Shown: one piece after another, positions 9,214 to 16,998 of the stretch
How positions within the stretch are numbered: the stretch's first letter is position 1
Layout: each line of letters opens with the position of its first letter
From: an uncultured Bacteroidaceae bacterium
GTDB lineage: Bacteria > Bacteroidota > Bacteroidia > Bacteroidales > Bacteroidaceae
DNA length: 61,142 nt
Assembly (NCBI GenBank): GCA_905236065.1
Contig: CAJONZ010000052.1
Location: 1-61,142 of the forward strand
Direction: 5' to 3'
Made by a program: the position numbers and the translations under genes
Notes under the pieces: generated by a model
Told to the model about the DNA's origin: nothing
The model's database searches: none
The model's input: only the letters and a program-made list of their open reading frames with translations

Positions 9214-10038
9214 ATGCCAAGCAACAAAATCGCAACCTTCTTTCTCCTGCTCTGCTGCATGATAGCCAGCAGCTGCAATGGGCAGAAACGCGAGGGAGCC
9301 AGCACCGAGGTGGTCCTTGAGACCACGTTGGGCGACATCCGCATCGCACTCTTCGACGACACCCCCATCCACCGCGACAACATGGTGCAGAACATCAAGG
9401 ACGGCAAATACGACGGTGTCACCTTCCACCGCGTCATCCGCAACTTCATGATTCAGACCGGCGACCCCGACACCCGTCCGGGTCAGGTGGCCGACACGAC
9501 CAAGGCCCACGAGCGCATCCCCGCAGAGTTCATCTACCCCAAGTACTACCACAAGCGCGGCTTTGTGGGTGCGGCACGAGACGGCGACGACGAGAACCCC
9601 AAGCGCATGTCCGACAAATATCAGTTCTACATCGTCACGGGAAAAATCTGCTCCGAGGGTGACCTCGACAGCTACGAGACCGCCCGCGAAGAACGTGACG
9701 CGGAAACCCTCTACAACGAGCTTTGCGCCCAGCACAAAAGCGAGATTGACGCCATCCGTGCCCTACGGAATCCCCGCAAACTCAGCGACCAGTTGGAGAA
9801 ATACCTTGACCAAGCCCGCACACAGGTTTCCGACAATCCGCCGCTCACCTTCACCCGTGAGCAGCGCAGCAGCTACCGCAGTCAGGGTGGTGCTCCGTGG
9901 CTCGACGGCGAATACACCGTTTTCGGCGAAGTCGTGGAAGGCATGGCCATCGTTGAAAAGATACAGAAACTGAAGACCAACGCCTCCGACGTTCCCCTAC
10001 AGGAGGTGCGCGTCAAGCGGGCATACGTGGTGGAATGA
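9214..10038 (+). CDS. Cyclophilin-type peptidyl-prolyl isomerase, lipoprotein
   Basis: Envelope foldase that isomerises X-Pro bonds. 274 residues with a lipoprotein signal (LLLCCMIASSC, acylated Cys about 21). The cyclophilin core is visible: LETTLGDIRIALF, VTFHRVIRNFMIQTGDP with the catalytic Arg, RGFVGAARDGD, SDKYQFYIV and WLDGEYTVFGEVVEGMAIV. An insertion rich in charged residues (about 150-210) interrupts the core, as in many Bacteroidota members. It ends at a strong bidirectional terminator. Confidence 0.92.
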   Translation: MPSNKIATFFLLLCCMIASSCNGQKREGASTEVVLETTLGDIRIALFDDTPIHRDNMVQNIKDGKYDGVTFHRVIRNFMIQTGDPDTRPGQVADTTKAHERIPAEFIYPKYYHKRGFVGAARDGDDENPKRMSDKYQFYIVTGKICSEGDLDSYETAREERDAETLYNELCAQHKSEIDAIRALRNPRKLSDQLEKYLDQARTQVSDNPPLTFTREQRSSYRSQGGAPWLDGEYTVFGEVVEGMAIVEKIQKLKTNASDVPLQEVRVKRAYVVE

Positions 10039-10066
10039 CATCCTGACAAGCCAACAAGAAAGGACT

Positions 10067-10097
10067 AAAAAAGGGACTCGCCTGAGTCCCTTTTTTT
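10067..10097. terminator. Bidirectional intrinsic terminator
   Basis: A-run, GGGACTC, GCCT loop, GAGTCCC and T-run (10091-10097) give a strong stem with tails on both strands, between the convergent cyclophilin and GlsB-type genes. Confidence 0.9.
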
Positions 10098-10345
10098 CAT
10101 TTTCCGCCTCTCAGCAGTGAGGCTACCCATAAAATGATGACCGCACCGATGATGGCCGTGCCAAGCTGTCCGAGGACACCGCCCCAGGTAATGCCCAGCC
10201 AGTTAAACAGTCCACCGCCCACGGCACCGCCAAACAGTCCTAACAACAGATTCATCAGGAAGCCAAAACCGCCTCCCTTCATCAGTTTGCCTGCGCAGAA
10301 ACCAGCCAGGCAACCCAGAATAATTGATCCAATCAATCCTCCCAT
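10097..10345 (-). CDS. GlsB/YeaQ/YmgE family small membrane protein
   Basis: 82-residue, very hydrophobic, Gly-rich protein with three probable transmembrane segments (GLIGSIILGCLAGFCAGKLM, FLMNLLLGLFGGAVGGG, GTAIIGAVIILWVASLL). This is the transglycosylase-associated (Tag) protein family, often stress-induced; the biochemical role is unknown. It has its own promoter on the minus strand (TAACTTTG at 10384-10391) and shares the terminator at 10067-10097. Confidence 0.88.
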   Translation of the reverse strand: MGGLIGSIILGCLAGFCAGKLMKGGGFGFLMNLLLGLFGGAVGGGLFNWLGITWGGVLGQLGTAIIGAVIILWVASLLRGGK

Positions 10346-10383
10346 AGTCTTTCTTTTTTACTTGTTATACATAATTTATGCTG

Positions 10384-10443
10384 CAAAGTTACGAATAAAA
10401 TGGTAAATGGTAAGCGGTAAATCGCAAATATTCCTTACCTTTG
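10384..10443. promoter_or_regulatory. Divergent -7 boxes for the GlsB-type gene and menA
   Basis: TAACTTTG on the minus strand (10384-10391) and TACCTTTG on the plus strand (10436-10443) match the Bacteroidota -7 consensus. The -33 elements are not clear for either. Confidence 0.55.
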
Positions 10444-10474
10444 TCGAAGAAAACAACCAAAACCAAACGAAACA

Positions 10475-11380
10475 ATGAGACAACACACTCTTATCGACTG
10501 GATCAGGGCCACACGCCCCTGGTCGTTCCCGGCTTCGGCCATGCCCGTATGCGTAACCCTTCTCTGGCTGCTCACCTTGCAGGAAGACCTGCCCCACTCG
10601 CTCACGACCCGCGATTGGTGTCTGGGCATCTGGGCGCTCGTCAACATCATCTTCGTCCATGCCGCCGGCAACGTGTGGAGCGACTACTTCGACTACCGCA
10701 GAGGCGTTGATGCCTCCGACACCTACGGTGTGCGCCAGCTCGTTGAAGGCCACTTCCAGCCTCGCGAATTTCTCCGCCTTTCCCTCGGCCTGCAAATCGT
10801 GGCCATCCTCGCCGGCATCGCCCTCGTATGCCTCACCGGCCTGCCCCTGCTCTACATCGGCATTGCGGGCATCCTTCTCTCACTGCTCTATCCGCCACTG
10901 AAATACAGCGCACTGGGCGACCTCGTCATCCTCTGCTGCTATGGCATCTTGCCCACACTCGGCACCACCTACATTGTCACGGGACAGATTCTCACCGACA
11001 TCCTCTGGCTGGCCGTGCCCATCGGCAGTATCACTGTCGCCATCCTCCATGTCAACAACACCCGCGACATTGAGACAGACCGCCGTGCCGGCATCCACAC
11101 CTTCGCCACCCTCACGGGCCGTGGCGTGGCCGCCGTCATCTACCTCCTGGAAATCCTCCTGCCCTACGTCTGGATTCCCATGCTCATCGTCAAGGACTTC
11201 CTTCCGCTTACCACACTCACGGTGCTTATCTCCCTGCCATTGGCCATCCGCAACGTCCGCACCATGCTCAAATACAAGCAGGAAGGCATCGAGGCCATCG
11301 CCCGCCTCGACGAACGCACCGCCCAGCTGCAACTCGTCTTCAGCGTCCTCCTCATGGTGGGCCTGGCCATCAGCCTGTAA
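10475..11380 (+). CDS. menA: 1,4-dihydroxy-2-naphthoate polyprenyltransferase (UbiA family)
   Basis: Membrane enzyme that attaches a polyprenyl tail to dihydroxynaphthoate in menaquinone synthesis. 301 residues, about eight or nine transmembrane helices. Both Asp-rich prenyl-diphosphate motifs are present: NVWSDYFDYRRGVD (about 67-80) and NNTRDIETDRRAG (about 191-203). The N-terminal W(I)RATRPWSFPAS is typical of MenA rather than of other UbiA enzymes. No other men gene is in the window. It is followed after 3 bp by the CPBP protease gene. Confidence 0.92.
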   Translation: MRQHTLIDWIRATRPWSFPASAMPVCVTLLWLLTLQEDLPHSLTTRDWCLGIWALVNIIFVHAAGNVWSDYFDYRRGVDASDTYGVRQLVEGHFQPREFLRLSLGLQIVAILAGIALVCLTGLPLLYIGIAGILLSLLYPPLKYSALGDLVILCCYGILPTLGTTYIVTGQILTDILWLAVPIGSITVAILHVNNTRDIETDRRAGIHTFATLTGRGVAAVIYLLEILLPYVWIPMLIVKDFLPLTTLTVLISLPLAIRNVRTMLKYKQEGIEAIARLDERTAQLQLVFSVLLMVGLAISL

Positions 11381-11383
11381 ACC

Positions 11384-12010
11384 ATGCTTCCCTTTTCCAT
11401 CCTCGTTGCAGCCGTCCTCTGGTTCGTCATGTTCTCCCCTTGGACGGCTTCCTACCTCAATTTCTGGTGGGCAATGACGGCCTCAGCCCTCATCCTCACC
11501 AGCTTTGCGCTCTTTTCACTCCGCAAAAACCTAAAGGCTTTCCGCCCGGCAGGGGAACTGAAAGGGGTTATCTCTACCGTGCTTCTTGCCCTCGCCATCG
11601 CTGCCGGGCTTTGGGGCATCTTCTACGTGGGCGACAAACTCTCCCAAGAGCTCTTCCATTTCGCTCGTCCGCAGGTGGACCTTATCTATGGCATGAAGGA
11701 CGGCACGTCCCCCCGCCTCATCGCCTGTCTGTTGCTTTTCATCATCGGCCCTGCCGAGGAAATCTTCTGGCGCGGCTACATCCAGCGCACCCTCTGTCAG
11801 CGATGGAATCCCGACCGTGCCTTCCTCCTCACCACGGCCCTCTACACCCTCGTCCATCTGCCCTCCTTCAACTTCATGCTTATCATGGCAGCCCTCGTCT
11901 GCGGCCTTGCTTGGGGCGGCCTCTACCGCCTCTTCCCTCGGCAGTTGCCAGCCATCATCCTCAGCCACGCCCTGTGGGATGCCGCCGCCTTCGTCTGGTT
12001 CCCGCTATAA
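11384..12010 (+). CDS. CPBP (CAAX/Abi) family intramembrane metalloprotease
   Basis: 208-residue polytopic membrane protein. The three family motifs are visible: EEIFWRGYIQ (Glu-Glu and Arg), then LYTLVHLPSFN with a conserved His, and ILSHALWD with a further His. Such proteins act as CAAX-like proteases or bacteriocin-immunity proteins; this one's substrate is unknown. It is 3 bp after menA and probably co-transcribed. Confidence 0.85.
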   Translation: MLPFSILVAAVLWFVMFSPWTASYLNFWWAMTASALILTSFALFSLRKNLKAFRPAGELKGVISTVLLALAIAAGLWGIFYVGDKLSQELFHFARPQVDLIYGMKDGTSPRLIACLLLFIIGPAEEIFWRGYIQRTLCQRWNPDRAFLLTTALYTLVHLPSFNFMLIMAALVCGLAWGGLYRLFPRQLPAIILSHALWDAAAFVWFPL

Positions 12011-12032
12011 CACGCAAAGGAGCCCCAAAAAC

Positions 12033-12066
12033 ACAGGCAGACAAGAAGAAATTCCTGTCTGCCTGT
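12033..12066. terminator. Intrinsic terminator between convergent genes
   Basis: ACAGGCAGACA (12033-12043) and TGTCTGCCTGT (12056-12066) form an 11-bp perfect stem with a 12-nt loop. It closes the menA-CPBP unit and may also serve the small-peptide gene on the minus strand. Confidence 0.8.
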
Positions 12067-12088
12067 TTCATTATATTCTATTGCTTTT

Positions 12089-12292
12089 TTACCAGATAGA
12101 ACCGTAGCTGGGTTCGTTCTCGATGGAGAGGATTTCCTCTGGATCCTCAACCTCCACCTCGGTGCGAGTGCCACGCTCCTTTACCAGCACCTCGCTATTG
12201 TTGGCGGGGGCATCGTGGAGTGAAAGGCAGATAAGCGATTCAATTTCAATTTTGTGTGCCGTCATCAACGGCTGCATATAAGTCTTTTTCAT
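12089..12292 (-). CDS. Small protein with MKK.Y..P start and YGSIW end (copy A)
   Basis: 67 residues, unknown function. It begins MKKTYMQP, has a hydrophobic patch (IEIESLICLSL, about 16-26), an acidic second half (RGTRTEVEVEDPEEILSI) and ends PSYGSIW. The 73-residue protein at 39331-39552 shares this layout: MKK.Y..P, a hydrophobic stretch ending in SL, RG..T, an acidic run with EE.L..I, and P.YGSIW. Both lie directly after a gene for a secreted protein on the same strand (here a 40-bp gap), so co-transcription is likely. No classical signal-peptidase site is evident. A peptide processed from a precursor, or a partner of the secreted protein, is speculation. Confidence 0.75.
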   Translation of the reverse strand: MKKTYMQPLMTAHKIEIESLICLSLHDAPANNSEVLVKERGTRTEVEVEDPEEILSIENEPSYGSIW

Positions 12293-12332
12293 ATTGTAAT
12301 TTCTGATTTTAAAAGTTACACAAGTCTTTATT

Positions 12333-14393
12333 TTACTTCACGAACACCTTGCTGGTCTTGCCATCGGCAGTTACCACGATGTTCAAGCCCTTCTGCAGTG
12401 ACTTCACCTCTACACCACTTGCGCTGTAGATGGCAACAATGTCCTCATCTGCGGGAGCTTCTACAGTCTCAATAGCTGTTGCGTCACCATTGAAGAAGAA
12501 GGCACGCTCCTTGGCATCTCCATAATCAGCTGGAAGATATGCACGACCAGCTGGAATCTTTGGAGTTGCAATACTTGTGTCCACTCTGTAGAAACCAACC
12601 TTACCATTTTGATTTTGGAGAACATACGAGCCATTGGGAGCAGGCATATCCTCACTGACAGATTCCAAATTAGTGTCAGTGTATTCTTCTCCATTATTTT
12701 CCACAACTGGAATCATATAGTCACCAGCTGTACCTTCAATAACAACACCATTGTTTGCAGGAACCACATTTCTAGGTACCAAGGTCAATGAATAACCAGT
12801 TCTGCTCGTGACGAGGTAAGCTTTTATACCTTCCACTTTCGAAAAGTCAACAGTCTTGTTTGATGAAAATGTAGCGTAACCAGCAGAAGTAATAGAGGTA
12901 TATACAACATCGGTCCTTATAATGCAAATATAGTCAATAACTTTAGGAGAACTGCCACCATTTCCTGTTGCAGCCAAAACGACTGTACTTTCCTCTTCCA
13001 ATGTTATCTCCTCACTTACTGCTTCATACTCATATCCCATCGTTGAAGCTGTAAATATATTTTTTTCATTAACTTTAAAATTAAAATCAGTACCAGCATT
13101 TCCAAATGTCGCTACTTTAAAGATGTATTTACCTGCAGGTAAAGTCACTATGTCAACATCTGAACTTGCATATGCGGCATTACCTTTTGAACAACGTACA
13201 GGAATATTATTATTAGTAGAGGATACTGTCATGCCCTCTATGTCCTCAGCTTCTGAACAAAAAGCAACTACAGAATTAGCAACCTTTTTATATGTTTCAT
13301 TTGCATTAACATCGTCTGTCACATTAGAAGCTGTATATTGGAAGCCTTGGTCATAACGATTTTTTACAATCTGATAGAGATTTGTACCACTGCTCAGATA
13401 ACGTGGGTAAGCATAAGTATAGCTCTTTGCGTCTTTCACAACAACACTGCTCAGTTGCTTTTCAAAGTCACCAATAGCGTTGAATGTAACAGTATGGTCT
13501 GCCAGAGCCTCACGAGAATATACGATAGTTACTGTTGCATTTTCTTCAACAGACGCTATTGACTCTGCACCACTCACGTATGTATAACGATAAGTGTCAT
13601 CATCAAACGATGTTTCATAGGCAGATTCAAAAGATTCTCCTTCCGTTATATAGTCAATTCGGTCTTCAAGTACCGCTGTCCCATCAGACAACTGATATTT
13701 CGTTGTAACCTCATAAGTCGCAGTTGTAGGCAAATCACCGTCTTCAATTTCGCGAATTACAATATTATCAATTGCAAAGTTTGCCATGTAACGACGTGTT
13801 ACAAATTCCATTTTTCCCAAACCACCTGTTGAACTTGGGGAAGTTACTGCCGAACGTTCAAATACTTCATTTCCATTAGCACCGGCAATGGTTACATAAG
13901 TATATGTCCCTGATCGTGTAACTTTAATGCTATACCAAGGCACATCAGAGATTGAATTAGAGCTATTACCTTTATTCGTGTTTGCCAAATTCACCTGAGT
14001 ATCAGAACCATTTATTTTCCAAGTGGTAGCCCATGTACCTGTAGCTGTCAAAGAAAACATTACGTTAGCATTTGAAGCATCATAAATATTGAACGATGCT
14101 GGTGACTGATTAGTAGAACTGCTAATCTTCAAATCGAACGTCATCGTGAAATCAGTTCCTGCTGCAACTTTTCCACTCAAAGAGGTACTGCTTATTGTAG
14201 TACCATTATTATTTCTGGTTCCCTGTTCCACAGACAAAAAATGATTGCCATTATCCTCCAAAATTACAGGTGTAAAACGGCCACTTGTACCAGTTGTCCA
14301 ATCAGCAGTAGCACCATCTGCTTCATAATCCTGTGAATAAATCACATCCGCCCATGCGTTTGCACCCATAAGCAACCCTGCTCCTACGAGCAA
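12333..14393 (-). CDS. Secreted protein with sorting-type C-terminal domain; start out of frame at an A7 run
   Basis: About 690 residues of envelope or secreted protein. After a hydrophobic leader (LLVGAGLLMGANAWA) comes a jelly-roll or LamG/CBM-like domain (about 17-215: FTMTFDLKI, NFAIDNIVIREIED), a middle region with MucBP/bacterial-Ig-like segments, a second CBM-like domain (about 400-500) and a C-terminus (AIYSASGVEVKSL...KVFVK) like type IX-style sorting domains. The natural start should be ATG at 14414-14416 followed by Lys-Lys, but seven A's after that ATG put it out of frame and it stops within 11 codons; eight A's would restore MKKNYFKALLVGAGLL. As it stands only a TTG at 14393 opens the frame. 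Ligand or enzyme activity is not identifiable. The peptide gene 12089-12292 follows. Confidence 0.8.
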   Translation of the reverse strand: MLVGAGLLMGANAWADVIYSQDYEADGATADWTTGTSGRFTPVILEDNGNHFLSVEQGTRNNNGTTISSTSLSGKVAAGTDFTMTFDLKISSSTNQSPASFNIYDASNANVMFSLTATGTWATTWKINGSDTQVNLANTNKGNSSNSISDVPWYSIKVTRSGTYTYVTIAGANGNEVFERSAVTSPSSTGGLGKMEFVTRRYMANFAIDNIVIREIEDGDLPTTATYEVTTKYQLSDGTAVLEDRIDYITEGESFESAYETSFDDDTYRYTYVSGAESIASVEENATVTIVYSREALADHTVTFNAIGDFEKQLSSVVVKDAKSYTYAYPRYLSSGTNLYQIVKNRYDQGFQYTASNVTDDVNANETYKKVANSVVAFCSEAEDIEGMTVSSTNNNIPVRCSKGNAAYASSDVDIVTLPAGKYIFKVATFGNAGTDFNFKVNEKNIFTASTMGYEYEAVSEEITLEEESTVVLAATGNGGSSPKVIDYICIIRTDVVYTSITSAGYATFSSNKTVDFSKVEGIKAYLVTSRTGYSLTLVPRNVVPANNGVVIEGTAGDYMIPVVENNGEEYTDTNLESVSEDMPAPNGSYVLQNQNGKVGFYRVDTSIATPKIPAGRAYLPADYGDAKERAFFFNGDATAIETVEAPADEDIVAIYSASGVEVKSLQKGLNIVVTADGKTSKVFVK

Positions 14394-14416
14394 AGCTTTA
14401 AAGTAGTTTTTTTCAT

Positions 14417-14971
14417 TTGATTTTTGTAAATAAATTAGGTTATATAAATAAGTTCGAAAGTTCGGTTGTTGTAGCGGTCGTCCGTCCTTACCTGGATGGA
14501 CACACCCAAAATTTGCGTAAAGATAAAGAAAAAAGCTATAAGGAGCATTGGAAAAAACGAAAAAAACGCAAAAAAAGTTTGTTTTTTCCTTCTCTACCCG
14601 CCCAATTGTACGTTTTCGGAGGGGTACGGAGTCAAAATCACTCCGAAGGTAATTGACCTACCTGATTCCTTGGATCACACCTTACCGTGGTTATTCGTAG
14701 TGCGGCCTCTCCGAGGCCTCGGTTCTGTAGCAAGATTTTCACGCAGAACTGCATTCACGAATAGAGTTCTGCGTGAAGTCGAATAGAGTTCTGCGTCGTC
14801 TCCGATAGAGTTAAGCGTTGCAACTTGTTGAAAAACATATCGCCGCAGACGAAAATATAAGAGGCCAAAGAACAAAGGGAAACCAAAAAGGGGCTACGCT
14901 GAAGGTGCTCACATTCAGAAAAATCAAAAAAACTTTTGCTATTTCGCTCACATAATCGTACCTTTGCAGTG
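14417..14971. other. Repeat-rich intergenic region before rnpB
   Basis: About 550 bp without a supported gene. It contains a hairpin GTCCGTCC TTACCT GGATGGAC (about 14479-14502), an A-rich tract, a 13-bp perfect inverted repeat TTCACGCAGAACT / AGTTCTGCGTGAA (14738-14750, 14765-14777), a 17-bp unit CGAATAGAGTTCTGCGT at 14758 and 14780 with a weaker third copy near 14803, and the rnpB promoter. Confidence 0.6.
14908..14968 (+). promoter_or_regulatory. rnpB promoter within the conserved 61-bp block
   Basis: TTG (14936-14938), 20 nt, TACCTTTG (14959-14966). The block matches the thiamine-operon promoter 3075-3135 without gaps, including CTCACA.TCA.AAAAATCAA upstream of the -33 element. Confidence 0.8.
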
Positions 14972-15405
14972 GCATAAGCAGTCGGACGATCCGTCGCTGC
15001 CGGAAGCCTTCGGGCGAACGGGAGAGGAAAGTCCGGGCAGCACAGGACGGTCCACTTCCTAATGTAGAAGCAGTCCGCGAGGGTTGAGTCATGCAGAAGA
15101 AAAAAACCGCCGTGCATGTCCCTTTGGGAGGTGCAGGGTAAGGGTGAGAAGGTGGGGTAAGAGCCCACCAGCGGTGTGGTGACACATCGGCTGTGCATCT
15201 TGGACGCTGCAAGTTCATGTAAACTGCCGTGAGGCCGGGGCGCTTGCGCCTGCGGGCCGAATGAGGGTTGTCCGCCCAAGGCAGAGGGTAGAACGCTGGA
15301 GGCCCGTGGTGACACGGGTCGTGGATAAATGACGGAAGGTCTCTGCCGCCTGATGTTAAGGGCGCGGAGATGACAGAACCCGGCTTACAGTCCGGCTGCT
15401 TTTGC
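14972..15405 (+). ncRNA. rnpB: RNase P RNA
   Basis: Catalytic RNA that removes the 5' leader of pre-tRNAs. Conserved bacterial type A segments are present in order: GAGGAAAGTCCGGGC near the 5' end, AGGGTGAGAAGGTGGGGTAAG followed by AGCCCACCAGCGG, and GACAGAACCCGGCTTAC near the 3' end. Helix P1 is formed by AGCAGTCGGAC (14977-14987) and GTCCGGCTGCT (15390-15400). The ends are set from P1, the promoter and the following T-rich tract, so they are approximate. Confidence 0.97.
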
Positions 15406-15549
15406 TTTTTTCATCAAACATGCCTTATTTAAGGAAACATCACCGTAGGCGGCAGGATTTTAACTTTCTTTGGCGCAAAGGGAAATAAACCTTTGGGAGG
15501 GAAGGTGCGTCTTACCGATGTACAATATACATATATTATAATAAGGAAT

Positions 15550-16890
15550 ATGAGAAGTAAGAATCTTTTTGTGATGGCGTTGCTGTTGGGACTGTCGGGG
15601 GGCTTGGCCGAGGCCAAGACCTGGACGTTGCAGGAGTGCATCGACTATGCACTGGCCAACAACATCAGCCTGAAGCAGTCGAAAATCAAGACGCTGGAGA
15701 GCCATGAGGATGTGCTGCAGAGCAAGTCGGCCTTGTTCCCTTCTGTGTCGTTCAGTACGAACCAGAACATGAACTACCGCCCGTTCAGCGAATCGACCAT
15801 CAACCTGACGAACGGTTCGATGACGTCGAACAGCAACAAGGTGAGCTACAACGGCTCGTATGGCATCAATGCCAACTGGACGGTGTGGAACGGCAACCGT
15901 AACCGCATGGCCATCAAGCAGAACAAGCTGACGGAAGAGCAAAACGAACTGAGCGAACAGCAGCAGGCCAACACGATTCAGGAGAAGATTGCACAGCTGT
16001 ATGTACAGATACTGTACGAAACGGAGGCTGTGCGCGTGATTGAAGAGACGATGAAAGCCTCGCAGATGCAGGCCGACCGTGCCCGGGAGATGGTGGCAGT
16101 GGGTAGCCTGGCCCGCGTGGATTTGGTGCAGTTGGAGGCACAAGTCGATCAGGACAAATACACAAGAGTCAACACACAGAGCCAGTTGGCCAACTACAAG
16201 CTGCAACTGAAGCAGTTGCTGGAACTGAGGGACGAGGAGGACTTCGACGTGGCCGACCCCGAAACGAGCGACAGCAAGGTGATGGGGCTCATCCCCGACA
16301 AGAACAGCGTGTATGCCGCCGCACTGGCCAGCCGACCGGAAATCAAGGCGGGCGAACTGAGCATCCAGGCTGCCGACCTCTCCATCAAGTCAGCCCGCAC
16401 GGGCTACATGCCCACGCTGAACCTGACGGCGGGCATCGGAACCAGCAACAGCAGCGGACAGAAGCTGGGATTTGGTACGCAGATTAAAAACAACCTATCC
16501 AATTCGCTGGGTCTGACCCTACAGGTGCCCCTCTTCGACCAGTCGCAGACGCGCACCGCCATCCGCAAGGCGAAATTTGCCAAGCAGGACAGCGAACTGG
16601 CCTTGCAGGACAAGCAGAAGACGCTGTACAACTCGGTGGAAAAGTACTGGCTGGACGCGACGACCTCGCAGCAGCAGTATGTCTTTGCCAAGAAAAACTG
16701 TGAGAGTATGCAGGAAAGCTATGAACTGGTGAGCGAGCAGTTCAACTGCGGTCTGAAGAACATCGTGGAGCTGACGACGGGCAAGAACAACCTGTTGCAG
16801 GCGGAACAGCAGTTGCTCCAGACGAAATACACGGCCTTGCTGAACCAAGCCCTGCTGAAATTCTATGCAGGAGAAAGGCTGGAGTTCTAA
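15550..16890 (+). CDS. TolC-family outer-membrane efflux protein
   Basis: Outer-membrane channel of a tripartite exporter. ATG at 15550 follows AAGGA and gives 446 residues; an in-frame upstream Met (15493) precedes an unlikely non-signal stretch. Signal peptide about 1-22 (LFVMALLLGLSGGLAEA). Two OEP repeats follow, each starting with a helical hairpin: LQECIDYALANNISLKQSKI near residue 28 and RPEIKAGELSIQAADLSIKSAR near 260. It leads the unit tolC-macA-macB(ATPase)-macB(permease), with a 108-bp gap containing a GC-rich palindromic repeat before macA. Confidence 0.92.
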   Translation: MRSKNLFVMALLLGLSGGLAEAKTWTLQECIDYALANNISLKQSKIKTLESHEDVLQSKSALFPSVSFSTNQNMNYRPFSESTINLTNGSMTSNSNKVSYNGSYGINANWTVWNGNRNRMAIKQNKLTEEQNELSEQQQANTIQEKIAQLYVQILYETEAVRVIEETMKASQMQADRAREMVAVGSLARVDLVQLEAQVDQDKYTRVNTQSQLANYKLQLKQLLELRDEEDFDVADPETSDSKVMGLIPDKNSVYAAALASRPEIKAGELSIQAADLSIKSARTGYMPTLNLTAGIGTSNSSGQKLGFGTQIKNNLSNSLGLTLQVPLFDQSQTRTAIRKAKFAKQDSELALQDKQKTLYNSVEKYWLDATTSQQQYVFAKKNCESMQESYELVSEQFNCGLKNIVELTTGKNNLLQAEQQLLQTKYTALLNQALLKFYAGERLEF

Positions 16891-16898
16891 AAAGACAG

Positions 16899-16971
16899 AG
16901 CCCCCATCCCCCAAAGGGGGCAGCCTTGCAAGATGGCATTCCTCCCCTATGGGGAAGGTCAGGAGGGGGCT
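16899..16971. repeat. GC-rich palindromic intergenic repeat
   Basis: The outer arms AGCCCCC (16899-16905) and GGGGGCT (16965-16971) enclose two further hairpins, CCCCC AAA GGGGG and CCTCCCC TAT GGGGAAGG. The compound fold sits between tolC and macA and might modulate read-through or stabilise upstream mRNA. Confidence 0.7.
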
Positions 16972-16998
16972 AAAACCGTAAAAAAATAATCAAACGAT

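Noticed and set aside
12089-12292. Firm RiPP precursor call for the YGSIW peptides
   Set aside because: No modification enzyme, leader-peptidase gene or double-Gly motif is adjacent in either locus; only the shared ends and gene order support a family.
14496-14786. Small basic ORFs before rnpB
   Set aside because: They run through A-rich and repeated sequence, lack ribosome sites and resemble no family.
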